Under the pieces are notes generated by a model. The model did not search any database, was not told the origin of the DNA, and worked only from the letters and a program-made list of their open reading frames with translations. A stretch of 64,000 nt of DNA. Origin: Tubulanus polymorphus. Its lineage: Eukaryota > Nemertea > Palaeonemertea > Tubulaniformes > Tubulanidae. Position numbers and translations under genes: made by a program. Every line of letters begins with the position of its first letter. Position 1 is the stretch's first letter. Shown in pieces: positions 22,847 through 36,300 of this stretch. The stretch lies in contig NC_134031.1 in assembly GCF_964204645.1 (NCBI RefSeq), positions 18,163,307-18,227,306 of the forward strand. Direction: 5' to 3'.

Positions 22847-22936
22847 CCCTCGATAGCTCAGTTGGTAGAGCGGAGGACTGTAGAGTTGACACAGTTGGAT
22901 ATCCTTAGGTCGCTGGTTCAAATCCGGCTCGAGGGA
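22847..22936 (+). tRNA. tRNA-Tyr (GUA anticodon) with a 17-nt intron
   Basis: The acceptor stem CCCTCGA (22847-22853) pairs with TCGAGGG (22929-22935), and A22936 is the discriminator. The D arm is GCTCAGTTGGTAGAGC; it doubles as the A box. The anticodon arm GAGGA-CTGTAG is interrupted one base after the GTA anticodon (22880-22882) by a 17-nt intron (22884-22900); it continues with A-TCCTT. The T arm GCTGGTTCAAATCCGGC holds the B box. The mature length is 73 nt. Animal tRNA-Tyr genes nearly always carry an intron at this place. A terminator-like TTTT occurs some 20 nt later. Confidence 0.96.
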
Positions 22937-22989
22937 GTATTTTACATTTTTCATCTTGTATGTGCTTTTAAGATATTCTTCTAAGATTT

Positions 22990-24390
22990 TTCATTTAATT
23001 TCAACACGTTATCGTCAAAATAAAATCGTACATTTAGGTACAAATGCTCACCAGTTAGATCCGATCTACAGTCGCAAATCACAGTCAGTGTCTTATGGGG
23101 CAAGTTTCTGACGCCTCTGTGAAAGTGTTCAAAAAATACAAAACGAAAAGCCTCTATTTAAAACAATTCATTTGTACCTTTATTTTTTTTTCAAGCTGCA
23201 ATGAAATATTTACAATTTATTGGGACCTTTTACCCACTTTGTCCACGTAACGTGCTTTAAACATACGTAGGTGAATGAAAAAAAAAACAACTTAAAGAAC
23301 TAATACAAACTTTAAATTAATAAAAAAATAAGAAAAATAAAACTCAAAATTCAACCATTTTGAATTCAAATTAATTCAATCAAATATTATTTACAACTTA
23401 TCACCAATGCTACCATGTTACCATGACGACTATATCACCGCAGAGATAACAATGATAACGAATAATACCAATAATATTTCATAATTACAAACAGTAACAT
23501 CCCAATAAAAGTATAGTTAATACATAGGGTTAAATATCACCAAATATAACCTAGTACCATAATCTATATAGGTTTATTCAATAATCACATGATGTAGGAA
23601 CAGATCCAGGGGGTTTTGTGAGTTTTGTACAAGACCCTCAAATGTTTGAATCCGCCTTTTCTGAATAAACTCTTTTATTTTGTAACTGCCGAATCTTATG
23701 AACCTCTCTTGCTTAATTGGTAGGAAAAGATTTGTCAACTGGAAACGCTGTGAAATGCATCTCACCTATCCCACAAGCTTTGATCATTGCTAAAGCGCCT
23801 CAGAATAAGCCTTTTCAGTGATCAGAATCAAACCCTTAAATGCGCCACATGACGGCCAAAAGTAGTCCTAGGATCCGCCCCCGTAATGTGTAATAATTGA
23901 GAGAATTGCAAACACTGCAAGCAAAAATACGAGCTCTGCACTTTGAGAAATATTATGTATCAAAGCTTTCATTTAACCTCATTTTAACAATAGAAGCAAA
24001 ATAATTGAATTATTGGTAATCAATAGTAGAGAAAAAGAGTGATTTTTAAATCTTTAAAGACAAATACAGATTACACAAAGTGCAAGAAAGTAGAACCTCT
24101 TTATATTGGACGGAGTGTAATTTCATTATGGAGCAAAAACTAAGAGGTTAGAGTTGATAAGGAGTTTAGAGTTGTTTTGAGTTGAAGACTTAAAATTTAG
24201 AGAAAGATTGATTTCATCTTCTACGTATCACAATTAATTCACAATCGAAGCTTTGAATTCACAGATATCAATCAGAGGAATGATTCAAGTTTGTCGAGGG
24301 TTTATCAACTGAAATATCAAAGACTTGTTGGTGGTTTATGTATGTACCACCAGGGGGAGGAAATCCCACTAAGGAAGCCTGAACATTTTG
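22990..24390. other. intergenic, AT-rich; nothing recognised
   Basis: Between the tRNA and the last exon of the M28B peptidase gene I see low-complexity A/T runs (around 23270-23340) and no coding signal. The 3' UTR of the minus-strand peptidase gene presumably covers its right-hand part. Confidence 0.5.
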
Positions 24391-24399
24391 TTGTAAAAC

Positions 24400-27300
24400 T
24401 TAACCACAAAAACAACCAATCAAATAGTTACAATGTAGAGAAACATTAACGATAAACGACACATACAGTGAAACTTGCTGCTGTAAGTCATTAACTTTAA
24501 CTTCGGTGTTGAACAGAACCAATTCCGGAATAGCATAATCTGTAAACCTGATAGAAGCGGCCGGTAGAGAGTTTGTAATTCGGAATTGGTATTCCTGAAC
24601 CGAAATACATTCAAATAGAAAATTGAATTGGATATACAATATAGTAGTCAAAAATATTGTTGATGACTTATATACCTAAGCGAGTTTGACTGTAATAATC
24701 TTTATACTGTATTTACATTATAGTTACAATGTATACACACACTATATCCTCACAACACACACTGAAAACTGGCAGTCGATATTCATTTTATTTTCATTCA
24801 TTTTATCTGTTGATTTTGTTAGAAAAATCATTATGTTTTTCAAAAGTTTTGTACCCGGTATCAAATATTTACAATAATAATTATTATAATAATGATGATA
24901 TCCATAGTAGACAGAACTAAAAAAACCTTTTACCCGATGAATCAACAAATTTTCACACATTTACAAAAATATCAGCTCAGCTATAAACCAGAAATGCCAC
25001 CTAATAGAATACTAGCAGCTGATTGGATGGCCAGCATCATGATTGACACTTGTTCCTTGACAATTTCCCAATCTCCAGTTTCAGTGCTTATGGCTATGGC
25101 ATCCTCAATTCCAGGAAAAACCGATCCAGTATACCAATTATGTGAACTTGGTGCCAGTAATACATTCCTACAAGATAAATACTACATGCATGTCGTTTAT
25201 AGGAAATATAAGGACTACGTAAAAGATGGAATAGGGGCCTTCATGATCCAAAGCTATAAGATGCGGGGAACTGCTGCCCATTTTTGACAAAAGAGTTTTT
25301 AATGAAAATTCTTAAACGCCAAATTTCTCAAATCAATACACAATTAACATACACACTTTTGTCAGAAATAGGCAGACTGGCACACATCAAATTTGGTTCA
25401 TTTGCTACCCTCAAAGCCCCTCAGCACGGGCCTGGTTTCTGTGAAATTAACTTGAATCTTCTTGAATTCAAATAATAAAATTTTCAAATATTTTCAAATT
25501 TCATTGGCCATTACCAGGTAATTCAAATATCTCACTGCAAATATGCCCCCAGGAAAAATTCTTAAAAAATTTAAGCAAATGAATTTCTCAGCCATGCATT
25601 TCTGTAATTAATCAAATGAATGAGTTATTTTCATAGTAGGATTGAATGTAGTTTGTGTACATGATAACGTTGTACCTGATTTGAGGTCTTCCTGGTAAAC
25701 CGCGAGGAGTGATAAACGCTCGAGACACTCGCATCAAAATATCATTTACTCGACGCAATTCCAACTCACTAGAAAAATACGAACACACAAATATAACACA
25801 CAGATTGCTTCTCATTTCCTCATAGATTTGTATGTACATATAATTCATAATAAACAATCCCACAAGTGATGATATCTAAAATCTGACAGTTCCGAGATTT
25901 ATCTCAATCTCATCTTCAGAGAAACAGTAATGAATGTTATTATAGTTTAGAATACAATGAACATTCTTTACCCTTTCTCTGAAGATCTTCAAAGAGACAG
26001 TAGTTTTATTTTCTCTTTCTTATTTCAACCCCGAGGAATTAGGTGGCATACATTCAGAGAGCCCTGAAAATACATACTCTGTTGGATTCACGTTGGCGAA
26101 GTGTATTCTAAATCGACTTTCAGCCTCTTCGTAAGTTTTAATAGCTTTTTCTAAATAATCTAAAATTCAAATTGAAATTCGGTTAATGACATCATACATG
26201 ATATAATAAACTAAATCAGTTTCAATCACCAATTTAGTTTAACTTCGGTAATCCTTCACATTTTCTTTAATTTACTAAAAATGAATCATAGAAATCCTAC
26301 CTAAACTAATTCCCTGTTGATTAAATGTGTCTGAGTGTACTTCCTTCACTTTTTTCAACGCCTCCTGTAAAGTATCGACGTACTGGTGACTGTTTAATGT
26401 AAGTTTGGCCGTTTCCGAAAGTTGTAGAATAATCTCGCTGATGACGTCTGTGTACGTGTGATGAGCCTCGAATGTTGGATCCATGAACCGAGCGACCATC
26501 TCAAAAGTGTCGTATTTCGTGTGGTAAAATGGCGGAGTGAATACTTTCTACAATGACACAAAGAAGAATCGTAGATAGAGTAGACTTGGCTCAAGTTAGA
26601 TCTTTTGACTTGAGAGTGGTATTTGAGTTGGATGGTACAGTAGACTCTTCTCAAGACGGATATTTTGACTTGAGAAATATAAGTACAAAGTACTCCACTG
26701 AAGTTAGAAACAATCAACTCAAAGATACTGTATGTTTGTTGAAATCTGAGCCTCCATATGAATCATACACCATCCAACAAAGACTTGAGCAGAGTCTACT
26801 GTATGGGTTTTACAAGATAGAAGTAATATCAAAAGGTGAAATTGACAGTTTTCAGTTCAATGGTTGCAGATATCAGACATGTGAAGTATAGTCATATCAT
26901 ATTGCATGACATGCTTAAGACGACTTAACAATGTATAGCCATTTCAAAAGTGTTGCATTGCAAGAGGTTATAAGGTATAGTAAATGTAGAAGGTTAATTG
27001 ATACTTTTGAAATTAAGACATATGAAGCACATTATATCATATTTCATTATGACTTGCTTAACCTGGCTTTACACTGTGCAGAGATTTGAAAAGTGTCATT
27101 TAACCGTCTACAATGATAGGAACTAAACGGTAACTTACTGTAACCTTACTATCAAAATAGTAACCAGGATACATCGACGGGATTCCGAATTCATGAAGGA
27201 AACTTGTTTGATCACTGCCGGCCCCAAGATACGATATGCTATAACAAAAAACATCGACACATGTTAACTGAGACCAGACCAAGACCAGTTCTACAGTTTA

Positions 27301-30300
27301 AAATTCTGATCCTACATGACACTGCATCAAATGAATTAAAACCTTTGTAAAAATGCAATATTCATTTCATGTTAGTCTCGATCGTGGAAGTGCCCTGTAG
27401 TTTACTTATCACCTAGTGTATGAAACTAGGACCAATCAAAAATACATTTACCAACCTCGGATCACCAGCTTCAGTTTGTCGATCACTTTTCCGAGTCCAG
27501 TCTTCGTAGACGGTTGATTTGCGAGCAGCGCAGTCCGATAAACTACACGGTACTTTCTTAGTTGCTGCGTATATAACATCCTTCAACATCGGGCTCGATC
27601 GCGCGGCAAACGTAAAATTACCTTAAAAAGTGATTTGTTTTATTCATATATTTCAATTCAGAAATAAATTTCTATTCAAGAGAATTGACGCAATCCATGT
27701 TGTTGCTTACTTTGATGTTTTACCAGTCTTAGATTATTTCTAGACTATAGTCTAAAAACTCTCTCGAACCAGGGTCTAGTTGCTCAAAGCTTGGTAAACT
27801 CTAATGAACTTTTGAGCGACTGACCCTTGGTTCACAAAATGCAAAATTGTATAAACGTAGATATACCGGTAATGAATGTTCTGTATTTTGTAAATTCTAT
27901 CTACCTTTAAGCGGTGAATCCATATTGATATAAGCGACTGCCTTCTCCACGAGATCATGTTCAAATTGCTACAATTCAGAATCAGAAATAAACAGTTTAT
28001 ACAGACACATCTTCACACAGAATGATTTCTATCATCATACAAGTAAGGCTAAAAAAATGATAGCTTGTTCCTAATTTCCGCTGAGATTGAAAAGTGGACC
28101 CAGCCGGCCATCTATCTACCCTGTACATAACACTTTTTAAAATCATGATCAAGCTACAATAACCGACCTGGCAGCTATAGAAATGAACTGATTACAAATT
28201 TCATTAAGATAAACTGATGTATTCTGAATGATGAAGATAATGAATAATCCCACAATTGATGATACTTCATTGTTGTTGCTCCGAGAATGATCTAGATTGA
28301 TTGCGAAACTGTCAGATAAATAAACTTTGACGGATCATCATTGTGGGGGATTATTCATAATCCCTGAACAACTTGTGCACCACTCAGCAGGTTCAAGATT
28401 TATTTACGCTTAATTAATGAGACCAGTAGAAATCTGAAACCGCAAAAAATATCAGTCGTGACAATACATGAAGGGATTACACAATGAAACCTGTTGCCCA
28501 AATACACTTTTCATCATAGAGTATAAAGAAAGCTCCTGAACACACAGGTTAAGTGTGAAATATCATATTCTATTGAATATCTGGATCTAATTACATAGTT
28601 TTCAGTTCATATTTAACTCTTCGACAGCAAGTTTGTCATGATATATTTTCAGTTACGCAAAACAGCCCCCTAACTTGTAAGGTATAGTAAATGTGAAAGG
28701 TTAATTGATACTTTTGAAATGGCAGCACAGAGCTAAGACATATGAAGCACTTTGTATCATATTTCATTATGACTTGCTTTACATGGCTTAACCCTGTGCA
28801 GACATTTCAAAAGTATCAATTAAAGCTTTTAAAACTTAAGCCTTCTGAATTTACCATTTTAACCACAATAAATTCAAGGCAGGAGAATGTTTATTGATAC
28901 CAGCGTAAAGGATCTGGGAGATCACATGAACCACTGGCTACTCCTTCCCTGGTAGGGGGTCTAACATCTTTCCAACGAGTAGTTAATAGATTCAACCATA
29001 TCATAAAATTTTTGTTAGCTGTTTTCTGTAGCTTTACAAGAATTCATTTGTCAATTCCATTCATTTGAGTTCTGGATTCATGAACAAATTCAATTTGGTG
29101 CAATTGATTTTCCTATAAAACATTTACAAATTCGAGGTTTGCATTGGAGAAAAAAAAACCAAATTCTTGTAGTATTAATAGCTACTGGTATATCTAATTT
29201 AGATACATTCATACAATATGAAACTTTCACAAAATCTGAGTCTATTGTGTTAGATTTCAGAGAATCAATTTTCTATTTGCTGTTAACAATAAATTTTACA
29301 AATGAATTGTAGCTGTAATACAAAGACTTTAATGATTTTATCAAATTACATTTTCAATACTCGAGAAGACCAGTCCCAGTATATTCTCAGACACTCTCAT
29401 TTGATCCTCATGAACGATGAATTCTACTCAGATGCAGATCGGTCGAGCTTATACCAGTTACATGTCTATTATGTCTCTTGCAAACAGGTCTGGAATCTAC
29501 CTTACTGTGTCATTGACCATTCTGCCAATCATATTCCTGTTTGGAACCTTCGGAAATTCAGCTACTTTCCTGATAATGACAAGTCGCAGATTCCGCAGTT
29601 TATCTTATGCTAACTATCTGATCATTTTGTCTATTAGTGATTTCACATTCTGCATCAACTACTCACTGCTGCCTGCTTTACAGTTTGCTCTCTTGCACAT
29701 CGGCGACGGTCCTATATTCATCATGAATTCACTGATCAGTTGTCAAATTTACGAATTTCTAATGGCGGTTGCAGTCAGCAATAGTTCGTGGTTGATAATT
29801 GCAATATCTCTAGAACGCGCGGCAGTTGTGCTCTTCCCGTTCACATCTCGTTTGATATGTACACCGAGATTTGCTAGATGTACTGTATTGATAATTACTG
29901 CAGTGAATGTACTGATTGTTTATCTTTCACCTGCTGTGACGTTACATTTCACGACTCCATCGTTTGGATGTTACCATACATTAGCTGACCAAATTACATT
30001 CTTCGCCATAATGGCCGTCCATGCTTACCAATTACCGCTGCTTCTAATTTTTCTTACAAATTTGGTTATAATAATTCAGTTATTCAGAGGATCAAAAATG
30101 GTTTCGACTGATCAGAAAACTACAAAATCAAAACGTACAACCATAATGCTTCTAACGGTTTCACTGGCATTCGCGATGTTCATACTACCATCTTCTGTTT
30201 CTGTATTTTTACCAATCTCACAGGAACTGAAAGATTTTCTTTACGATGTTTTCACACATTTCCATCTTTGTAACTTTGTGATAAATTTCTACATATATCT

Positions 30301-33300
30301 TTTACTGGGACGAGAAATTCGTGAATATTTCTGTATGAAAATCCGCTGTAGAAATACAATGAAATAACTATCGAATACAAGTTTAAGCTATCTTTCGATT
30401 CGGCAATTATGTAGACAACAGATTCAACAATGTCAAGTGGAGTTTTACCAATATTTTGAATGTCTATGATATCATATTCTAACTTCATTTGTTAATAAGT
30501 CCCCGTCAACTACGTAGGCGATATCTCATAATTCCAGTTCAGCCACCATTGCCACTAGAAGTAATGGTAGTTCAAGAATTCAAAATCTGTACATTTAACA
30601 GAATTGATTCTTGGCAAATGTAAATTCAAAGATGTTTTTAATTCTAACAAATCAATGACAGCCACCATAGAAAACACAGAATTTCTCTTAAAGATACATT
30701 TGTCATGATATGAGACAGTCAGAACACCCTCAGGCAGTTAGGACACCAGGTCTGTACCTCTAGAGTCAATCAACTCACTAGTTCTTTTGTCAATGACTCA
30801 CGAATTTGACTCTAGAGTCAACAAGTCATTAGTTAGACTCTTTTTCTTACCTCCATCCATTCAAATGAACCGATCAAACCAAATTCCTCTGCGTCCCAGT
30901 TTGCAAATATAATCGACCGTCTCGGTTGCCAACCAGTCGATGCTTTCAACGAACCGAATGCTTTTACGAGTTCGTTTAAAACTGCCGTTCCTCCAGACGG
31001 GTCGAGGGCACCTGCGTTCCATGCATCTCTATGGTTACCAACAATCACATATCTATCGGGCTCTTCGACTCCACGGATGACTCCAATCACGTTCGTGATG
31101 TTGACCGATTCTCGAAAATTGTTTACAACGACTTTGACTTTCCTGAAATAAAGATGTAGAAGTGAGTCATGAGGCTTACCTGAAAGTCATTGAGTCCAAC
31201 CAGGCTTTGAGGTATACCCTGTGAGTCATGAGTCCTGCTCCTTCCGGGAGCACCTGTCCTCATAAAACTTACCAATTAGATTTAGTTCCTTTAAAACCGG
31301 GACCAAGCGCATAATCAACTTCAGGTATACTACCTTTCCATTTCGTTTCGATCGGACCGGCCAAATCTCTATAAAACATTAACAACATCAAACATCATTT
31401 CCAAATATTTACGAATCAGGGTCGAGTTTCACAGTTAGGGTTCATTATGCCATTACAGATCCATATTCGATACTTTTCAAAGCCACTTTCACAAATTTTA
31501 TTGCCAAATATAGTAATTCCTGAAGGAATCATCAATGACTGATGAAAATAGAAATAGATAAACAATAATGGCAAGAAAGAACTTAATTTTGTCCAGAATT
31601 CACCAGGAATTTGCTTGACACCCTCAATTTTCTCTCCTCTCTCCTCATTTTCAAGGCCTTACATGAAAATTCAATGCTATTGAATTTTGAACAAGATTTT
31701 CTCGATTCAATGCTATTTCCTGTTTTAAGGTACCGGCCGCAATAAACCCGATAGTCCACAGTTTAATCAGTATTGTGTCTCATGATTTATGAAACTTATG
31801 AAAAATCGTTCTGTACAACTGATATGACTGATGTTTGATGGGTTGTATTTATGACTTACTGCAGTAACAGTTTAGCATCATCGTATCCAATTGGTTGAAC
31901 TGGAATCGTTGGGAGATCAGTGCGATTTTCAGGCAATCGGTAAGCACCAACTAGAATAATAAATACATATGTATATATATATATATATTAATGAATAGAC
32001 AATTCATTATTTGTACGTCCTAACCAACTGATCAGATCAGCAGACAGTAAACTCTTCCTAACTCAAATCAATTGAGACCAATGATTATGACACTGAAATT
32101 TGCTAGTCAGCCTGTGCTGAAAACTTGCCATACATCGGAAGATAATCAGGATCCAGTTCCTCAGTTAAGAGTTAAAGTTAACTCTTAAGTTAGCTCATTG
32201 AAAATTAACAGATTTTAACTCAAGAGTTGAATCTAAGTCGGAACTATTGAACTGGATCCAGGGGATTTACAAGCATAAAGATCCTGTCATGTACACTCGT
32301 ATGGCGTAGTCGAAGAGGATAAAAGACCAGGCTACAAGTAAACTATAGTCACGCTGAGCCGGGGTCGATGATTCTTCTGTGAATTTACCAATCATATCCA
32401 TTCTACTAGAGGTATTTCGGAGCAGACGCACAGACTTACCAACTGACGGATTATTAGGTGTCAGCGGGTCGCCGCCTCCATCGTGACGGATAGTACCCAT
32501 CTGAACCGCGTCACCCGGGATCCACCATCCGTTCGGCCAAACTTTCTCCGGTTCGAGAGCGAAATCTTTCGGATCCGTGAACAGTATCACACCCTTCGCT
32601 CCTCTCTTCGTCGCTTCTTGGATCTTATCGCCACGGAAACCACGCCCGTATCTTATTATTACGATACAATCTTTAACGGTTATATTGTGTTTCGATTCTA
32701 AAAGTTCATAATCTTGTTGTTGTCCGTAGTAGGCGTATACTAAATCTCCCTGTCAAAAATAAAATTACAAAACATGATGATGGGAGAAAGTGTGTAAGAT
32801 CATCTGCTAAAGCTACTCTAGGTCTATAGTCAGGTATAATAGGCAAATTGTCTTAACTCAGCCTCTGATTCAAATGAGGCTTAGATACACAGTTGTTTGA
32901 GACACAGCGTTGAAAATGAGCTACAGGTTTATTTGAATCTGGATCCAGTGAGTTCACATTTAGTGCAGACTTTACTGTACAGTTCAAACATTGGAAAATG
33001 AATTTATTTCGACTGAACATATTTTCAACTTATTTTCAACTGAAGAAACAACTGCAGAACTAATTCTCTGATTCCACATCTTCAGATCATTTAACTATTT
33101 TAACTGAATAAAGTGTAGGCAAGTTTTTAATGGTTTACCTCGACAGTCGCGTTTGGTGCGAAGGCGTTATAAGCGTATAATTCGGCTCCGGATCGTACAC
33201 CAGTACTGTTACAATCCACTCTTACTTTACCGCTGTCATCTAATACATAAACTCTATTAGGATTATTATCACTGAAACAGACAAACACAGAAACATCACT

Positions 33301-36300
33301 GATTCATTATCACTGAAACAAACACAGAAACATCACTGATTCATTGTTGATTCAGTTCAGTCTTGACGTTTATTGATAGACTAAATCATAATGATCAAAT
33401 CAATTATACATTAGAACAAACATGAGGTCATGAGGATATTCAAGGGCATGTAGCCAGCCACAAACTAGAACTTGGGGCCAGTCATAGACTAGGGCTTTGG
33501 GCCTGTCATAGACCAGGGCATTGGGCCTGTCATAGACTAGGGCTTGGGGCCAGTCATAGACTAGGGCTTTGGGCCTGTCATAGACTAGGGCTTTGGGCCT
33601 GTCATAGACTAGGGCTTGGGGCCAGTCATAGACTAGGGCTTGGGGCCAGTTATAGACTAGGGCTTGGGGCCAGTCATAGACTAGGGCTTGGGGCCAGTAA
33701 TAGACTAGGGTTTGGAGCCAGGCAATTGGGCTATGGTCTAATGAGACAATTGGGCTATGGTTTTATAGACAGTTCATCTTTCGCAAGCTAAATGTCTCCA
33801 AATTCACAACAATGATACCAAATCCTAGATGGTTCTTTATTATTACTACAGCGGTGAAAACCGGTAACTCAAAGGTTAAAGATACGTCATCTCCGGCAGA
33901 AACTTCTTATCTATGCATATCACATGTTTGTGAATAGAAATGACGGAGATGAAGCTTCACTGATGACAATAAATCCACACAGGAAATGAAAAGTATTTCA
34001 ATAAGCCACAGAGGACTGAGTGTCATCAGAGAGAGCGAGAGAGAGACAGAGAGAGAGACAGAGAGAGCTGAGAGAGCTGAATGCAGGTGAGACAGAAAAC
34101 CTTCAGGCTTATATCAACACACAGTGAATTTAGACAGGAAATTAGTATTAGTTTTTAAGGGAAGGTAGAGAGCACACACACACCAGGCACACGCACCAGG
34201 CACACGCCAGGCGCACAGGTAGAGTACACCGTCGTAGAAAACACTGCAGCAGAGAATTCTGAGAAAACGTAACTCCTAAACCTGAACAGTTTCACAGAAA
34301 ATCTATGATCGCTTCTGAAATCTGGACCTGACCATCAAATATTTCAGGGCAAATCAATAAGATAGGGCCATTTGGGCAGCCGTTGTGACCATTCGCAATG
34401 ATTCTCAACAAAATCATCTCTTACAGATTCAAAATTCAGGGAGTTTTAAAGAAGAGGTCTCAGATTCACCTGTCCCTGGATACCGATACACGTTACTATG
34501 ATAGTATTCAATCACTGACGATACTTACATATCTGGATAAGATAACAATACTCGATATCGGTCGAGTCTCACCGAATCAACTCCATAATTAATCCAATTA
34601 TCGTGTATACTATCGGCTAATACGTTATTCTCATGTCTACCAGCTAAATGAACGTGTTGAGTTAAATTCCTACAAATAGAATCCATCAATGACATGTACA
34701 TTCAGATGTGTGCACATTACCTGGAAATCATCGATCAATCTATTTGACAGAAATACGAGGTCTAGTTCTAGGGTCATAGGAGAATAGTAAAAAATTCAGA
34801 TTAATTCATAATGCGATGACTTCAGCAGATTTGGATCAGTCTTTACCGGAATTATCTTCCGGCGTTTTAGTTTCGTACACAATACACACTACCTATTCGG
34901 TAATAGTATGATGTGTAAACCTGATAGAAACAGCCGGCAGAGAATCAGCCGGTAGAGACTTTATATTCCTAAATTGATATTTCTCTAAATATCTAGATTC
35001 TGGTTGTACGGTCACAGTCTCCATGGATATAAGTAAAAAATTCAGACTTATCTAAATAAAATCATGATTTTCTGGATTTTATAGAACCACAATAAACACA
35101 GTAAGTTCGTACTAGTTCCACAGTTCTGGACCCGGGTCAACAGTTCAGGACCCAGTTCAACAGTTCTGGATCCAGTTCCACAAATCTCAGTTAGAATTAA
35201 GGTAATGACCAATGTTTAACATCTTGAGTTTAATCTAAATCAACACTAATTGTTGAACTGGGTTTGAAAATTCATGACTTGGTCTTGATTCCTGTAGCCA
35301 ATCTAACACCATTTCGGCCCTAAATACATACAAACCTTAACGTATTTTGAAGACTTTGAGCACTGATAAACTGACGTAAAATGGGACCATGTTTAGGATC
35401 ATAATCCTGAAATATATAACAAAGAAAAAATACACGATTAGAATTCATGACACGCCGAGACAGAAATATTGGAATATTTCTGAATTTCAGAAATAAATCA
35501 TTAAGAATTCAAACATAAAATTTGATGATGTAACTACTGAGGGAGCCGGGGGGGAATGAAATTGAATTTCAATACTGCACGCGATAAACGCGTAAGAATC
35601 ATCGGTTTATCAGAGATTATCGTAAACTCTGACGACGACGACGAACGAAGAAAAGAATCTTTCTCCAACGGAGAAACGCCAGAAATCCAATACCGTAATA
35701 AATAAATCAAGCGTAAAGTGATCTCATCCGAATAATAAGTTATCATTTGTGAAGGAGCGCGAAAGAATTCTAAAACTGCGACGACCGTGCGCGTTCCGAC
35801 CCATTATCAAATACAATAATGTTCTTTCCGATATCGATAACGTAATGGTTTCCACGGCGATCAATCTGCATCCGATGGCAGGTGACAGACGCTCCGAGTC
35901 GCTTCAAGTCGACGTTTTGTCTGAAGTCATTTTCATCAACATCGATTACTGCGAATATAATCATTCATCCCGAGATAAAGAGATCAGAATGAGACAGGAG
36001 AATCCATAGATACCGCTCGGATCCATAGATACCGCTCGGATCCATTGATACTGCTCAGATCCATAGATACCATGCGGATCCATTGATACTACTCAGATCC
36101 ACAGATACCGCTTGCACCATGGATACCACTCAGATCCACAGATACCGAACCGTAGATACCGCTTGGATCTATAGATACCGGTCACGTCCATAGATACTAC
36201 TCAGATCCATAGATACCACTCAGATCCATAGATACCGCTCGGATCCATAGATAGGTACCACTCAGATCCACAGATACCGCTCAGAACCGTAGATACTGCT

